A stretch of 64,000 nucleotides of DNA, from NCBI GenBank assembly GCA_036172665.1, contig CM069879.1, positions 22,359,924 through 22,423,923 on the forward strand, read 5' to 3'. The notes under the pieces were generated by a model. It did not search any database. It was given only the letters and a program-made list of their open reading frames with translations, and was not told the origin of the DNA. A program made the translations under genes and the position numbers. The stretch's first letter is position 1. Each line of letters begins with the position of its first letter. This document shows positions 1-55,212 of this stretch, piece after piece. Source of the DNA: Prosopocoilus inquinatus. Its lineage: Eukaryota; Arthropoda; Insecta; Coleoptera; Lucanidae.

Positions 1-409
1 CTCCAAAAAGTTCTACACTTTCCGAAAGGCTTCAATCTCAAATAAGGAGGAAGCAAATTGAAAGTAATCCGTGGGCCTGAAACCCTAAAACCTTAAATTT
101 CTTTCTTGTTTTAATCTCTAGTACAAGTTGGCCAAGCCCGCAAAGTTTTTTTATTAACACCCTGTATGCAGGTATCCTTTTCTGACATTTAAAGAAGTCG
201 TCTTCCAAAAGATTTCCTGTTTTTCTTAATTAAAAAGTGTCTGATTGACGTACAGGCCGGGGCAATTTTCAAGCAACCCAGCCGAGCTTTTCTCATCTTA
301 ATTTTGATTAAAGTCTTATGTAAACGTCATTTTAGAATTATACTCTATTTGTTAAGATGAAGGTATAATTTTGGCACTAAAAACGAACTTGATCAAACCA
401 GCTTTGTCA

Positions 410-1251
410 GGGTCTAGGACAATTCGCCATCGCCGATTTGTCGTCGCCAATTCACCGTCGCCGATTCGTCGTAGGTACAATTCACCGCCGGAAAACTCGC
501 CGTCGGTAAATTCGCCGTCAGCGATTAAACTTTTAAGTCGAGATACATATCCAACTCATAATATACCGATAATTATATGTAAATAAAATAAAGAAGTTAA
601 CATAATTAATGGAAAATAAAATAATTTGTTATTAATTAAATGTGATACATAGATAAAGAAACAGATAAAAGAATTTGGTCTTCCAAGAAGTATTTCTTAT
701 TCTTCAGGGTGTTCATAAAATCCCTCCAATTCTTCTTTTTTATATTTTCAGATTCTGCTCAAAATTATATTGATTTTCATATCAATCAAAATCACTACAC
801 ATCAAAAGTCTACTGCTTTCAAAATATTGATTCATGAAAGCTCGTCATTTAAAATTATAAATTGAAAAAGGGGTTCCATTAAAAAACAAAATAGAATTAT
901 AATTATGTGTACGTACAGCACCAATTTGTTCGTAATTTTGTGTCTTACGGTGGTCGCACTGTAATTTGGAATTTATTTTAACTTGAAATAGAAAAACAAT
1001 AGTGAAGTCCATTTTAATTTACTTGAAACGTACTGAAATTATAGTTATTTTCTTCAATTCGTAGGTATAACTTGGATATTATCTAAAATGGTCAGAAAGT
1101 GTTTTAAAGCTTATCAAGCTAAATAAAGCAGTAACATGGGACGGCAAATTGGGCGGACGGTAAATTGGATCGACGACGAATTGGTTCTACGACGAATTGG
1201 CGACAGTGAATCGGCGACGGCGAGTTGGCGACGGCGAATCGTCCCATCCCC
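410..1251. mobile_element. Foldback/MULE-like non-autonomous element, copy 1
   Basis: An 842-bp element flanked by a perfect 9-bp direct repeat, GCTTTGTCA, at 401-409 and 1252-1260. The ends form an inverted repeat: GGG..GGAC then ATTCGCC-type sequence on the left, and its complement on the right. Both termini consist of short degenerate tandem subrepeats of the form (A/G)ATTCGCCGTCGCC, roughly 12 bp long (about 420-520 and 1140-1250). The AT-rich interior has no ORF. Long terminal inverted repeats built of short tandem repeats with a 9-bp target duplication are the layout known for Drosophila foldback elements; Mutator-like elements also make 9-bp duplications. A second copy lies in opposite orientation at 1450-2151. 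Confidence 0.82.
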
Positions 1252-1449
1252 GCTTTGTCATCGGTCAATTCCGACCAGCTACCGATGACAAAACTCGTTT
1301 TAGCGCTAAATTTTCAAAGTATTCCTACGAATTAAAAAACAGAATATAGTTATTTATTTATCGCCTCAGTGCTTATTTATGTCACCAATAATTAGTTCGG
1401 AGATAATCAACATTTAATATTCAGAGATGTATTTTGCAACAACTGATAG

Positions 1450-2151
1450 GGGGATGGGACGATTTGTCGTCGCCGACTCGCCGTCGCCGATTCACCGTCG
1501 CCAATTCATCATATAACCAATTCGCCGTCGACCCAATTTACCGTCCGCCCAATTCACCGTCGCATATTACTGCTTTATTTAACTTGATAAGCTTTCTGAC
1601 TACTTTACATATCCAAGTTATACCTAGGGAATTGAATGAAAGTAACTATAGTTTCAGTACGTTTCAAGTGTTAGCAGTACATTTGGTATGCGCTATAAAT
1701 TTCCGTACAGTATAAGATCAAACCCCTGGCCGCCCGAGGGCGCGCCTTAAGCGCGACATTTCAAGTAAGTTAAAACTATTTTTCTTCTTCAATTTTTTTT
1801 TTAATAAAACCCCCATTTTTTTATTTATAATTTTAAATGACGAGCATTCATGAAGCAATATCTCTCCTGATGTGTAGTGATTTTAATTTATATGAAAATC
1901 AATATGATTTCGAGCAGAATCTGAAAATATAGAAAAAAAAACAAACACCCTGCGGAATAAGAAATGCTTCCATGTATCACATTTAATTAATGAGAAATTA
2001 TTTAATTTTCCATTAAATATGCTAGCTTTTTCTTTTATTTACGTATAATTATCGCACATTATTACTTGGATATGTACCAAGATTACCTACAGCGAATCGG
2101 CGACGGTGAAATGGCGACGGCAAATCGACGACAGCGAATTGTCCTAAACCC
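1450..2151. mobile_element. Foldback/MULE-like non-autonomous element, copy 2 (inverted)
   Basis: A 702-bp copy of the element at 410-1251, in reverse orientation. It starts GGGGATGGGAC, ends GTCCTAAACCC, and carries the same CGCCGTCGCC-type subrepeats at both ends (about 1455-1560 and 2085-2145). Flanks ACTGATAG (1442-1449) and ATTGATAG (2152-2159) match at 7 of 8 positions and look like a slightly mutated target duplication. The interior aligns with the reverse complement of copy 1 along most of its length. Because each copy has its own flanking duplication, the pair arose by two insertions rather than one palindromic insertion. Confidence 0.78.
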
Positions 2152-2159
2152 ATTGATAG

Positions 2160-3702
2160 AGCGAATGTTATCAAACTTTGACACAATAATCTCTTTTTTA
2201 TTTTTCACTTACATGCTCTTTTTCAACAAAAAATAATAATTTGCATATAGAACAAATATCGATGCAAAATTTGCAGGTTTATTCAATACTACATTAAATT
2301 GATTTGAATTAATATTATATATGATTGACTTTTTATGGTAGTTTATTTTAAAGTTGTAAAGTGTATAAGAATTATGCGCAATGTGATTAAAACGAAATTT
2401 TGAAAATAAGGTTTAATCTTTAATCTTTTTTAAACAAAAAGAAACGAATTTTAACTTTGGTTTTCAAATACTGCATGTCGATATCAGGCATATACGGATA
2501 CATCGATCTGATGTGAGTCATTTTAGTTGCTTCAATTTTTTGTTTTTGATTTATGGAAGCTATTTTTGAGTAGTCAACAGAATGTCTTTGCAAAATTCTT
2601 CAGAGAAACTCTGTCTGTAGGCTAGGTGAACTCGATCGATAGATTGATATTTTAAATGTTTTACTTTTGTAAACTTTATTTCTTTAAAACTCAGTTTCTA
2701 ACTAGAACTTGAAAATTGAAGAAGTTTTCCTGCTTTAGCTGGTGTAGCTTTTTCTTGTGGTATATTAAGGAAATGTCTCAAAAGGAAAATTGGGCTAAAT
2801 ATTTCTTTGTATCTTGATGCTTACTCTATTTTACTGTGCACACAGTCCATCTCTTGAACCAAGCTATGCTACTTTCAGAAAATTTCTATTCTACAGATTC
2901 TATATTCTAGTGTGCTTGTAGGAAATTTTTAATGACGACAGCAATTTTTTTTTCGATTCCCTATTCAGCATAGGAACTGCAATGTCATTAAAATTCTCCA
3001 TCAAATTTACATTGCCAACTACTACACAAAATAACACCACAATTACTCGTCACGAAAATGAATATGTTGAGATCTAAAATACCTGGAGGACTTTCTGTAT
3101 TATTTAGAGCTATCGAATCTTCAGAATCTGAGGAGGACAAGACATAGCATTTCCTGGCACCAGAAATTGATACTTTACTAGGGTCCCAAATAGGGTCCAT
3201 CATCGAATCGTCGCTATTAGATATTACAAGTTCAGTCTTTGACAGTAAATCAGGATCAGAATTAGAAGACTCGCTTTCCTCTTGACCTTTTTCATTTCAA
3301 TTGTAACAATACTGAAAAATGTCAATTTTACCACATCTATTTCATTTTTAGAAAACTAAGAAACATATGTACATTACAGTCGACAGAACAAGTTAAAAGT
3401 GTATTACCTCAAAATACAGTTTTCAAACAGTACAAACTCAAAAATTTACACACACTCTAACCTAAAAGTGGTTTGGAACAAATAGACACGCGTGTCCTAG
3501 GATCCCTAGATGTGATTGACATTTAACATGTTGGACAGGATTCGGCAGTACAACGTCATTTATAAAAGAAACAAGAATTTTGCTTTGGTTTCCAGAAAAT
3601 ACAGGGTGACCCAAAATATTGTTATTACATTAGCAATAAATAATTACATTGAATTGAAAAAAAAAACAGTAACAAAATATTTTGATTTATTTTTCTTTTA
3701 AG
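2160..3702. other. Non-coding stretch upstream of Sema1a exon 1 of this window
   Basis: AT-rich sequence with no recognised repeat structure except the possible minus-strand exon listed separately (3075-3300). The upstream Sema1a coding sequence (signal peptide and start of the Sema domain) was looked for here and not found. The last 20 bases before 3703 form the pyrimidine-rich 3' splice site. Confidence 0.5.
3075..3300 (-). pseudogene. Possible exon of an unidentified transposon-type protein
   Basis: Reading the minus strand from about 3300 down to 3082, an open frame encodes an acidic, serine-rich stretch with the pattern EESESSNSDPD, then two WDP-type segments (DPIWDPSK), then a Ser/Asp-rich run. 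A GT that could be a 5' splice site follows CCTCCAG near 3080. Compositions like this occur at the N-terminus of many insect transposon-encoded proteins, but no family was recognised. No convincing 3' splice site or start codon was found: an in-frame TGA lies just upstream. It could be a decayed exon or chance. Confidence 0.3.
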
Positions 3703-47167
<43,465 letters not shown>

Positions 47168-47341
47168 GAAAGCAGCGAGGAGGGTGGGGTGGGCGCCCGT
47201 AGTTTGGGACGGCCGCGTCCACCACGATCGGGGCACAGCGCGCTGCCCACCAGCAGCGGTTCCTCCAGCTCCCCTTCGCCACCCTCCTCCTCTCCGTCAC
47301 CCACGCCGCCCCGCACTGCCTCGTACATATACAGGGCATAG
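47168..47341 (+). CDS. Sema1a: Candidate readthrough extension or alternative C-terminus of Sema1a
   Basis: Immediately after the TGA, and in the same frame, 57 sense codons run to TAG 47339-47341. The translation starts ESSEEGGVGARSLGRPRP, passes through a run made almost only of Ser and Pro (about codons 31-48), and ends TASYIYRA. The DNA here is strikingly GC-rich against AT-rich surroundings, and many codons end in G or C, as in the Sema1a exons. Stop-codon readthrough is established for many insect genes, and TGA is the leakiest stop. An alternative splice acceptor inside the exon could also reach this frame (for example before 47180), but no pyrimidine tract supports one. It could also be ordinary GC-rich 3' UTR. 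Confidence 0.45.
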   Translation, partial: ESSEEGGVGARSLGRPRPPRSGHSALPTSSGSSSSPSPPSSSPSPTPPRTASYIYRA

Positions 47342-48160
47342 CTGCCCAACACCAGACACGTTTAATCTTTCATTGGCCACTTGTAACAAAGGTAAACACA
47401 AATTAAACTCCTTTTCAAAATTTTCGCGAACTGGTCAAACAAAATCAATCAAAATACAAATAAGCTCAAAGCCAGACTTTAGTTAGTACAGCTTTAAAAG
47501 AAGAAGAAAAAAGTAAGTTAGAGTAAATTATTTCTGTGACTCAAAGTTATTTGTGATACGATGAACAGATGGGTTAAGTATCCTCCCCTGAGATGACATC
47601 AACCAATTAAATTGCAACAAGTCAGTGACACCAATCAAAACTTACTAGGCGGGATTTTAACCTGCCAATCATATCACGATTAGTATGAGATTATAATTCA
47701 TATTTATGCAACTGGAAAACGACTTACTTCAATCGCACAATTAGAACATAGCCGTGGGATGGAATTTATATTCTATTTGAATACGAATTTAAAGAATTAA
47801 AAGCTGCTCAGTAAGTATGCGGGACGTACAGTTGCCAATTCATTTATCGAATTATTTCGAAAAAAAACGTCAGATTTTACAGCAACTAAGAGATGACTGA
47901 GTAAATAGGTGGAGTTTAAAACTGCCAATCAGATTGAACTAAAGAAAGGGCCGGTGCTTGTACGCTTCGATTTGCGAATAAAGTTAATCTCAACGCTCAT
48001 TGGCTTATAAAAATGACTTTCTTTGAACTAAAAATCTGATTTACCAATCGAATTGAACGGAAAAAATATTTATGTTGCATAGGAAAATTAATACTACAGT
48101 TTTATACGAATTGCACTGACGCTGAAAATTGGGTGCAAATTAAAATTGAATTAGTGGAAG
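47342..48160 (+). other. Probable Sema1a 3' UTR, start
   Basis: Non-coding sequence after the last Sema1a frame. AT-rich, with repeated motifs such as CTGCCAATCA (47671 and 47925) and TTGCCAATTC. It contains no clear polyadenylation signal context close to the stop, so the 3' UTR is probably long. Confidence 0.4.
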
Positions 48161-48360
48161 CATTGGCGGCTCGTCGGAGTGGGTTAGGTGGGCGGTGCCC
48201 ACCTTGTTCTCCTGAGATTGCGGTTGAACTGTGTGACGGAGCTGCACGTTTCGGTTTCAGTCGGGACAGTTCCGCAAAACAAATTAATTTGGAAAATTCG
48301 TCCGTCTTATCCTTCTACAGTTGCTGCCCACCTACGGTAAATCATCATGAACCGCCACTG
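48161..48360. mobile_element. 200-bp hAT-like MITE
   Basis: Ends CATTGGCGGCTCGTC and CATGAACCGCCACTG are inverted. Flanks AGTGGAAG (48153-48160) and AGTGGAAT (48361-48368) match at 7 of 8. An inner GGTGGGCGGTGCCCACC palindrome is shared with the repeat at 25859-25880. Confidence 0.77.
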
Positions 48361-48869
48361 AGTGGAATTACAAGACGATTTTGTAAAGGAAGCGAATCCT
48401 GGTATACCTATGCAGTATGTAGGGTTGCCAGCAAAGTCATTTTGACTCGAAGACTTCGGGTTTTACGGCCATTCTTCAGGCTTTGGGTTTCAATTAAAAT
48501 TATTCCTGTGCACTAAAAATTTAATGTTTATTTTGTGTTATTTATTTATATTTACCGTTATTACTGTAATGAACGATATATCCTTGGATCTATCTACCAA
48601 AAGTGGTGGTGGCGCTCTCGTAAAGTAATTTCTTAGAAATGTCAAGGAAACCTTTTTAAATTAAAACGGACGAAAACAATAACAAATATAATATTTTTTT
48701 GATGAAATCTGAAGTTAAGAATTTTTAAAAGCCGCTCGCAATTTTCATTGTCGGCGATAAATAATTGCAGCAATTCGTTTTATGCGTATGCGCATTACTT
48801 GTATTTCGATCAGGTGAGGCAAGTTTGATTGCAATTGCAGAAATTAGCTCCAAACCTATTTTTTGTATT

Positions 48870-49238
48870 GGAGTGGCAATTCTAAGCAATTTATTGGTAA
48901 TTGTTGAAGTACCACCAGCTTTTTCTCAACTTTCCAGCGCCTTTTACCAAAAAAAAAATTATCGACGAAATCGTTCTTGGCAATTAAATTTCGATAGCAA
49001 CACGTTTCTTATTTGCTCAATTAACTGAACGACTCTCCCTCTCCTTGCGATCGCGCTTGTAGTTTTTGAATTCAATTTAAGTGGGGGATTTACAGAGCTT
49101 TTTCTCATGTTTTCAACGCCTTTCACCAAAAAGCTATCGACGAATCGACAACAACTGCAAAAAAGGGAAAGGGGGTGCATTGTCCAAAGAAATTTGTTTT
49201 TCGGGGTTGTCCGAACTTCATATGACGAGCCGCCACTG
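48870..49238. repeat. Second copy of the 179-bp repeat family
   Basis: Two partial units share CTTTCCA.CGCC, ATTTGCTCAATTAACTGAAC, GCGATCGCGCTTGTA and ATCGACGAA with 25311-25904. It ends GACGAGCCGCCACTG. The left end was not found, so the element is truncated or its start has diverged. Confidence 0.68.
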
Positions 49239-49563
49239 GTTTTTCTGCTATAAACATGTTTAATACCCCAAATGTTAAAGTGATTTTTTTAAAGTAAGTT
49301 GTAAACCTGATGCTTGATTCATCAGCAAGTTTTATCACCGTTTGTATAGTGTTCCGCAATAAACGTTGCTCAATTTTTTATTGCTGCAATTGTTTATTGC
49401 TGGAAATGAAAATTGCAAACTGTAAAGCGGCCTTAAAACATACCAAGCTGTGGCAACTTCTTTCGAGTATTTTTTTTTTTAATTTTAATAATTTTTTCTT
49501 CGCAATTGACATTGATTTCCATTTCGCAAAAACGAATTTTAGTAATAAAAAAAAACTCACTAA

Positions 49564-50656
49564 TAGCCAGTTGCACCAAACATTTAAGCCGAGCTCAACT
49601 TTAACCGCCGTTTAGAATGTGGTCTGCTGAATGTTATATAACCTCAAATGTCACATTATAAACAGTGTTGTTAAGGATCTAGATCCAATATCTAGGTACA
49701 GTATCTAAATACTTTTTGTGTATCTAGATACATATCTCAGATACTACAAAAAATTTTTACTGTATCTGCATCTAAATACAATTACAGTGTATCTATTCAT
49801 TTGAGATACTAAGATACATTTTAGATACATTTTGAACTTCCATAAAAACAACAGACCTTGGCGGAAATGCAACCTCCGATTTTACAGTCTCTTTCTTTTG
49901 ATTTTCCCCTCTTGTTAATTATGTTTTCCAGTTTGTCAAATGACTGTTCTATTTAAAATGCGATTTGATAGTTCAGAAACTTGAAAATTATTTTAAAAAT
50001 TGGGAATTGGGACAAAAGGAGAAAGTCAAAAGGAATAGACTGTATTGTTGATTTTATCAACTTTTCTTGATTATGGGAACGCTCTCTTAGCTACAACAAG
50101 GTTGCAACTAAGGATCCTAGATTCATTTGACATTTAACTTGTCCGATACGGAAGTAGAGTCATTTCTGTTGATAACTTTATATTTTACGTTGACTTGACT
50201 TGGTTTCATATAAAACTAGGTAATTACTTATCAGCTTATTGATCAACTTAATTACAAAGATAAATTTTCTATTTAAAAAGACATACTACTGAAAAAAATT
50301 CTGAAAATTATCACAGATTTTACTGTGTACATTATTCACATACTCATACGAAAACTTCGTCAATTTTCACAAAAAAAGTCGATTTGGATCGCAAATAATA
50401 CCGTACCGCCACTACTGCATAGGTTATTGAATTTTACACTTGCAAGTATCTTGATAAACTGCAGATACTTTTTTTGTATCTGTATCTGTATCTAGATATT
50501 TTCCGGAAAAAGTATCTGTATCTGCATCTAGATACATATTTGTGAAAGTATCTGCATCGGTATCTCGATACTATTAGAAATGTATCTTTAACAACACTGA
50601 TTATAAACACTTACGCACGTTCTTAAAGCTAAGCTCGGCTTTGGTGCAACCGGCCA
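49564..50656. mobile_element. MITE family D, copy 2, with a hAT insertion
   Basis: TAGCCAGTTGCACCAAACAT pairs with CTTTGGTGCAACCGGCCA; flanks are TAA (49561-49563) and TTA (50657-50659). Without the inserted 937-bp hAT element and its 8-bp duplication it would be ~148 bp, the usual size for a MITE. Confidence 0.8.
49663..50599. mobile_element. Non-autonomous hAT element
   Basis: A perfect 8-bp duplication, ATTATAAA, flanks it (49655-49662, 50600-50607). TIRs are CAGTGTTGTTAAGGATCT and TATCTTTAACAACACTG. Both ends carry many copies of a (G/A)TATCTAGATAC-like motif (49678-49830 and 50460-50590), a probable subterminal binding repeat. Internally, GGATCCTAGATTCATTTGAC resembles a stretch at 3501-3540. 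No ORF. Confidence 0.9.
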
Positions 50657-51105
50657 TTACTCGTAGAAAATTTTGCTCAAATTCAAAATCATGTTCTCCT
50701 CCCGCTTCAGTGCATGCTTTACAACGACGAACTAGAGTTTTTCACTCGAACTAAGAGGTTCAGACTCATTTTACGCCTGTACAGTATAAAAATACCATAT
50801 AGACACAGTGTACAATCGAAAGCAAAAATAGTAGACAATTACAGTTTCCTGTAGTTTTTCTTTCTCCAAAATGGTGCTGTTTAAATACGACTTCACAGAT
50901 TTATTTTGAGCTTGTCAAATTTAAAAGCTTTCGAAATTTTTAACCGTCACCTGTGAAATCCGAATTTAAACAGTATCATTTTGGAGGAATAAGAATAACA
51001 GGAAGCTGTAACTGTCTACTATTTTTTGCCTCGACTGTATGTTATGTTCTACGTGTTTCAACTTTTCTTTCAGTTTTTTGTCGTGTCATTAATAAGAACC
51101 TAAGC

Positions 51106-51974
51106 CAGCAGAGTGACGTCGGAATTACGTCATTTTTAGGTTATTTTACGTCATTGCCGTCATTTGTCCCGATTGTGACGTCAATATGACGACACGTAAC
51201 GAGTGTTAATTAAAAAAACGGTCTAGATAATAGCCATGAATTTATTCTGAACGTCTAGCGTAGGCTTCTTCATATGACTACCGTGAAGCGTCACTTGCAT
51301 TTCTAACCTTACTTTAACTCAAAGAAGACATTTAAAAAATAAACGTTTATTACGGAATATTTATATTAAGTATAAATATTAGAAAAAAATTTGCATTAGC
51401 AGCTTTCAAGTTTTTTTGGTTAGATTAACCGTCAATTTGTCAAAGTTGAAAATCAAATGATGTTAATCACGACATGCGTTCCCGACAACAAAAGCCTGCT
51501 ACAACCTACTTGACCGTTTTTTTTTTATTGAAAACTCGTTATTAATAGCGTCGTAAAAGTGACGTCATTAAAAATATTTCTGGCATAAAACAAAAAGTGT
51601 AAATAAATACTTTGAATATTACTGAAACCGTTATACTTATACGTTAATATCTTGCACTCACAATTTATTTAGCACTTTCGTTTCTTGTTACATTTGCATA
51701 AAGAAGGCGCAGCAACGTTAGAACAAGAAATACTCTTGCATACGTTTGGCTGCAACGTCGGGGCAAAACACGTTACTTCGTCGTCATTATCACTTCATTA
51801 TGTCGTTTATTTACGTCACAACTGACGTCAAAGGTACGTTATCTACATGACGTGATATGGCTTGACTTATAAAGTGATTAAGACGTCGCTCACATGTCTT
51901 TTTGATGTTAGAATGACATCATATCAGTGACAAAAATGACGGCATTATAACGCCCTTTTCACGTCACTCTGCTA
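51106..51974. mobile_element. Inverted-repeat element dense in TGACGTCA-like motifs
   Basis: CAGCAGAGTGACGTC at the left and CACGTCACTCTGCTA at the right form TIRs. ACGTCA or GACGTC motifs recur about ten times in the first and last 130-400 bp (for example 51114, 51127, 51147, 51177, 51571, 51811, 51825, 51882, 51960). No ORF and no certain target duplication. It resembles hAT elements with subterminal repeats, but the superfamily is not settled. Confidence 0.72.
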
Positions 51975-51978
51975 GCTA

Positions 51979-54914
51979 GGGAGGCGAATGTTGGCTCAAC
52001 CAGATTCTGACGCCGGGAAGGAAACGGAAACATTGTGAGGGTGGGGCTCAAGTTTACACAGAACTCAATGCCGTTTAAACTATACTTTTTGTTATAAAAG
52101 ACGGATTTTAAATTTTTTTGATAAGTTTAATACGTTTGAAGTTCAATTAATAGTTTAAAGCAGAGCGATTTCCAAACTGGGAGACGCGAACAACAGGAAA
52201 CATGAAAAGTTAACAAAAATGTATTTTTCATAGCAAAACATAAATTAATAACAAAATATGTTTCACAGAAATAATCTTCTGTGTTATTTTATGAAATAAA
52301 AGATAAGATGGAATCGTTTCGATTTTAAAACGGAGGCGTAGCAACATTAACGTTGGGAACCGCCAGTTTAAAGCGTTGAATTAAAAACAGTTTTGAACTG
52401 AATTTTAAAGAACAGACAATGTTTATGGAAAGTAAAGATTTACTCTAACTTCTTTATTTGTTTTTTAATTTAAATCCTATTTTGATTAATTTGAAGACTT
52501 AGAACTGTGTTGACGTCTGTTACAAGGAAACCATAAAAACCAAAAAGTGAAAAAAGTTGAAATTGAAAGTGATTTTGCAAGTATAATAAACAAAGTCTAG
52601 ATTGTACGGTTATTAATTATTACAAAAAAAATATATAAATATATATATAGAGGGTGCGCTAGTGTAGGGGTAGGGCAATGATAGAAACCGATAGACTTGT
52701 TTACGTATTTCAATGATTAATAAGTGCTTCTTATGGATGTGTTAGGTAAGTATGTCCGTAAAGATAGATTGTTATGAGTTAGCAACATTGTGATTAGATT
52801 GTATATTCTTTAGCTATAATGTTGTTCCACCTTGTATCTTTGTTATTAGAAATATCTCCATATTTTATAATGGATACCCTATACTTTGATACCTATTCGA
52901 GGGAGCACAAAATTTTTTCATCTCCGACTCGTAACATTTAAAGGACCGCACGCATTTTCACCACGTTTTCATTTTCTCCCCCCCAAATCGCGATATATGG
53001 TCAAAATATGTATCAAAGTATTCGAGAGTTAATTTCGAGCAGTTTTGTATCTGAATGTTTAGGCTTTTGAAATTATCGCATCTAGATATGTATATAAGAC
53101 TGAAACAATATATAATAAATAACCCTTGTCCAAAATTTAGTCAGCCATGCTGATCTGTAGTATGCAGTATCAACAGTACAAACTTCCTAATGCTAGGATC
53201 GCTTCTAACAACATTTTAAACTTAACTTGTAAGGCGGTGAGAATTTGTTTCAAATGAAAACCATCATCGTTTTGTCTTGTAATCTAAAAATTTATTTTGT
53301 TGCTCAATTTTACTTTTTGTAACAGTAGATGCAAGTTTTTTCTTGTACCCTTAACGATAAAAGTGTAGGGCGATATTTTTTAATTAATAAAGGACTTTTG
53401 TACGCGATGCACAAGTTTTTGAAAGTATTCGCAAAATGGTACAAACCATCGTCAAAAAAGAAAAGAAAGAAAAATTTTTCGATTTGTGATCATTACGAAT
53501 TGAGCGTGAATTTTTCCGCGTGACTTTCCGCAAACTTTGTAAATATTTTTAACGTTGAATGGATATTATTTTAATAACGACGCGCTCGAAGGAAAGTCAC
53601 GTTGAATTTTTTTTATTGAACCTCCTCCTCATCCTCCTCCTCCTACCCGGTTGTAATTGAAGCTATTCCAATAAACTATAATATATTGTGTATGTAGATC
53701 TTATATTTCTAAAGATTGTAAAAAGTTGTAGATATAATTTTAATAATACTATTTACCTAGTCAACTCATATTTAATTCATATATATTTGGCACTTGGAAT
53801 ATTTAGTTAGTAAGTGTAGTTTAGGCTGTTTTTTTTAATGAATATAAGAACTCTGGTCTTTGCTTTAAATCATCTCGATTATTCACCTTTACGTTTAAAG
53901 CGAAATAACAAACATGTTAAGCACAGGCCAAGTTTCTTTATACGTACGTTTAATTTAATACAGTAAATACAAACCAAAAAATACTATAAAATTTATATAT
54001 TACATTATATAACGAGTCATATTTCTACTTAGATTATCCAGTAAAGCTTCTTCCTATGTGACAGTGCCCAGTTAATAGACGCAGTGTTACCTGCGATGCT
54101 GAGCAAGGCGTTTTTGTATCTCATAAGGCTGCTGCCAGTTTTTTAAATATTAAAAGGATAATTATTATATAATAGAATAAAAAAAATAGTTATAGTTTTA
54201 AGTAAGTTAAGAACATTTGCAAAAAAAAAATTGTATGTCTGCAGTTCGTATTGATTCCGGTTCCATACAACTGGATGTTTGCCTAAATAAGCCTTTAGCG
54301 TATATCATAACATCAAAGAGAGTCTTTTGAACAAAAAAAAAGAAAATGACAAATGGTTATATTTAACATTCCATATGCATTTAATAACTGAGGAAGTAAC
54401 GTTATTTAATAATATGAACCATTGTCAGATATGAGAAATATTTAAATATATTTGTCAATACTTTAGAGTTTAAAGTGAATACAGATTTGTAATTCTAAAT
54501 ATAGACTTAAAAAAACAAGCTGCGATCGACAGTTATTAAATAAGCCTTTTGCAGATGTATTATATTTAATACAGTTGACGTACAGTTTGTCCAGAAACTC
54601 TGACACTTTTGTAACTCTCGTTTGTGATTAGGAAATTGTCTCGATGTTCTCTTTATTTTTACTTCTGGGAAGTACCGTAACGTTTTTTTTTTGTGTAGGA
54701 CGCCTTTGTAAATCGTAATCTTCTGGGCAAAATGTATTATATCCATTTAATAATATTGACTTTAGACAACACAGTGTATTCTTTGAATAGAAATAATAAA
54801 AAGAAATATAGTAATTTTGTTGTCTTTTTTACGATAAAATACGCACTATTTTCGTTTAACAAGATCCAATTACCCATGGAGCATTTTCCTTTGCGCTGTT
54901 TTTTTTTATTTATA
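51979..54914. other. Single-copy-like region, possibly distal Sema1a 3' UTR
   Basis: No repeat ends were found over ~2.9 kb. AT microsatellite at 52622-52650 and a (TCC)n-like tract, CCTCCTCCTCATCCTCCTCC, at 53621-53645. AATAAA sequences with plausible context occur near 53670 (CCAATAAACT). Short ORFs such as 53329-53523 show no domain. It could be the end of a very long 3' UTR or intergenic DNA. Confidence 0.4.
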
Positions 54915-55145
54915 CCTGGCGTCTCAAGATGGGCGGCCACCGGCGGTTTATAGCAAACCGTAATACCTATAGCTTCGGGAGAAAACAAATTATGGTCAAA
55001 GTTACCAACAGAAATATTTTTAAGTATCTGAGTTCGCCGCAAGGGGGCGCAATCAATGGACTCAACAGTAAAAATTAATTTTACTAACTAAAGTCTTAGA
55101 ATAAGGTGCAGCTTTGACATTGCCATTAGAAAGCTTAATTAATTC
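54915..55145. mobile_element. MITE family C, truncated copy 2
   Basis: Matches the left part of 33369-33935: GGCGTCTCAAGATGGGCGG, AAGTATCTGAGTTCGCCGCA, AGGGGGCGCAATCAATGG, then AAGGTGCAGCTTT. Similarity ends near 55145 and the right arm is missing. Confidence 0.8.
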
Positions 55146-55212
55146 AAAACAGAAGCCTTTTTTATGACGTGATTAAGAATTAGTCAGTCCCGTTAAGCAT
55201 ATCTGGTACACA

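Noticed and set aside
1..400. Possible upstream Sema1a exon
   Set aside because: The region was read for the sequence that should precede the 3703 exon; none of the expected semaphorin motifs was found.
49310..49615. 101-codon + strand ORF
   Set aside because: Low-complexity Phe/Asn-rich translation of AT-rich DNA that runs into a MITE.
53329..53523. 64-codon ORF with a Lys-rich end
   Set aside because: No domain, no start context that stands out, and it lies in a probable 3' UTR or intergenic region.
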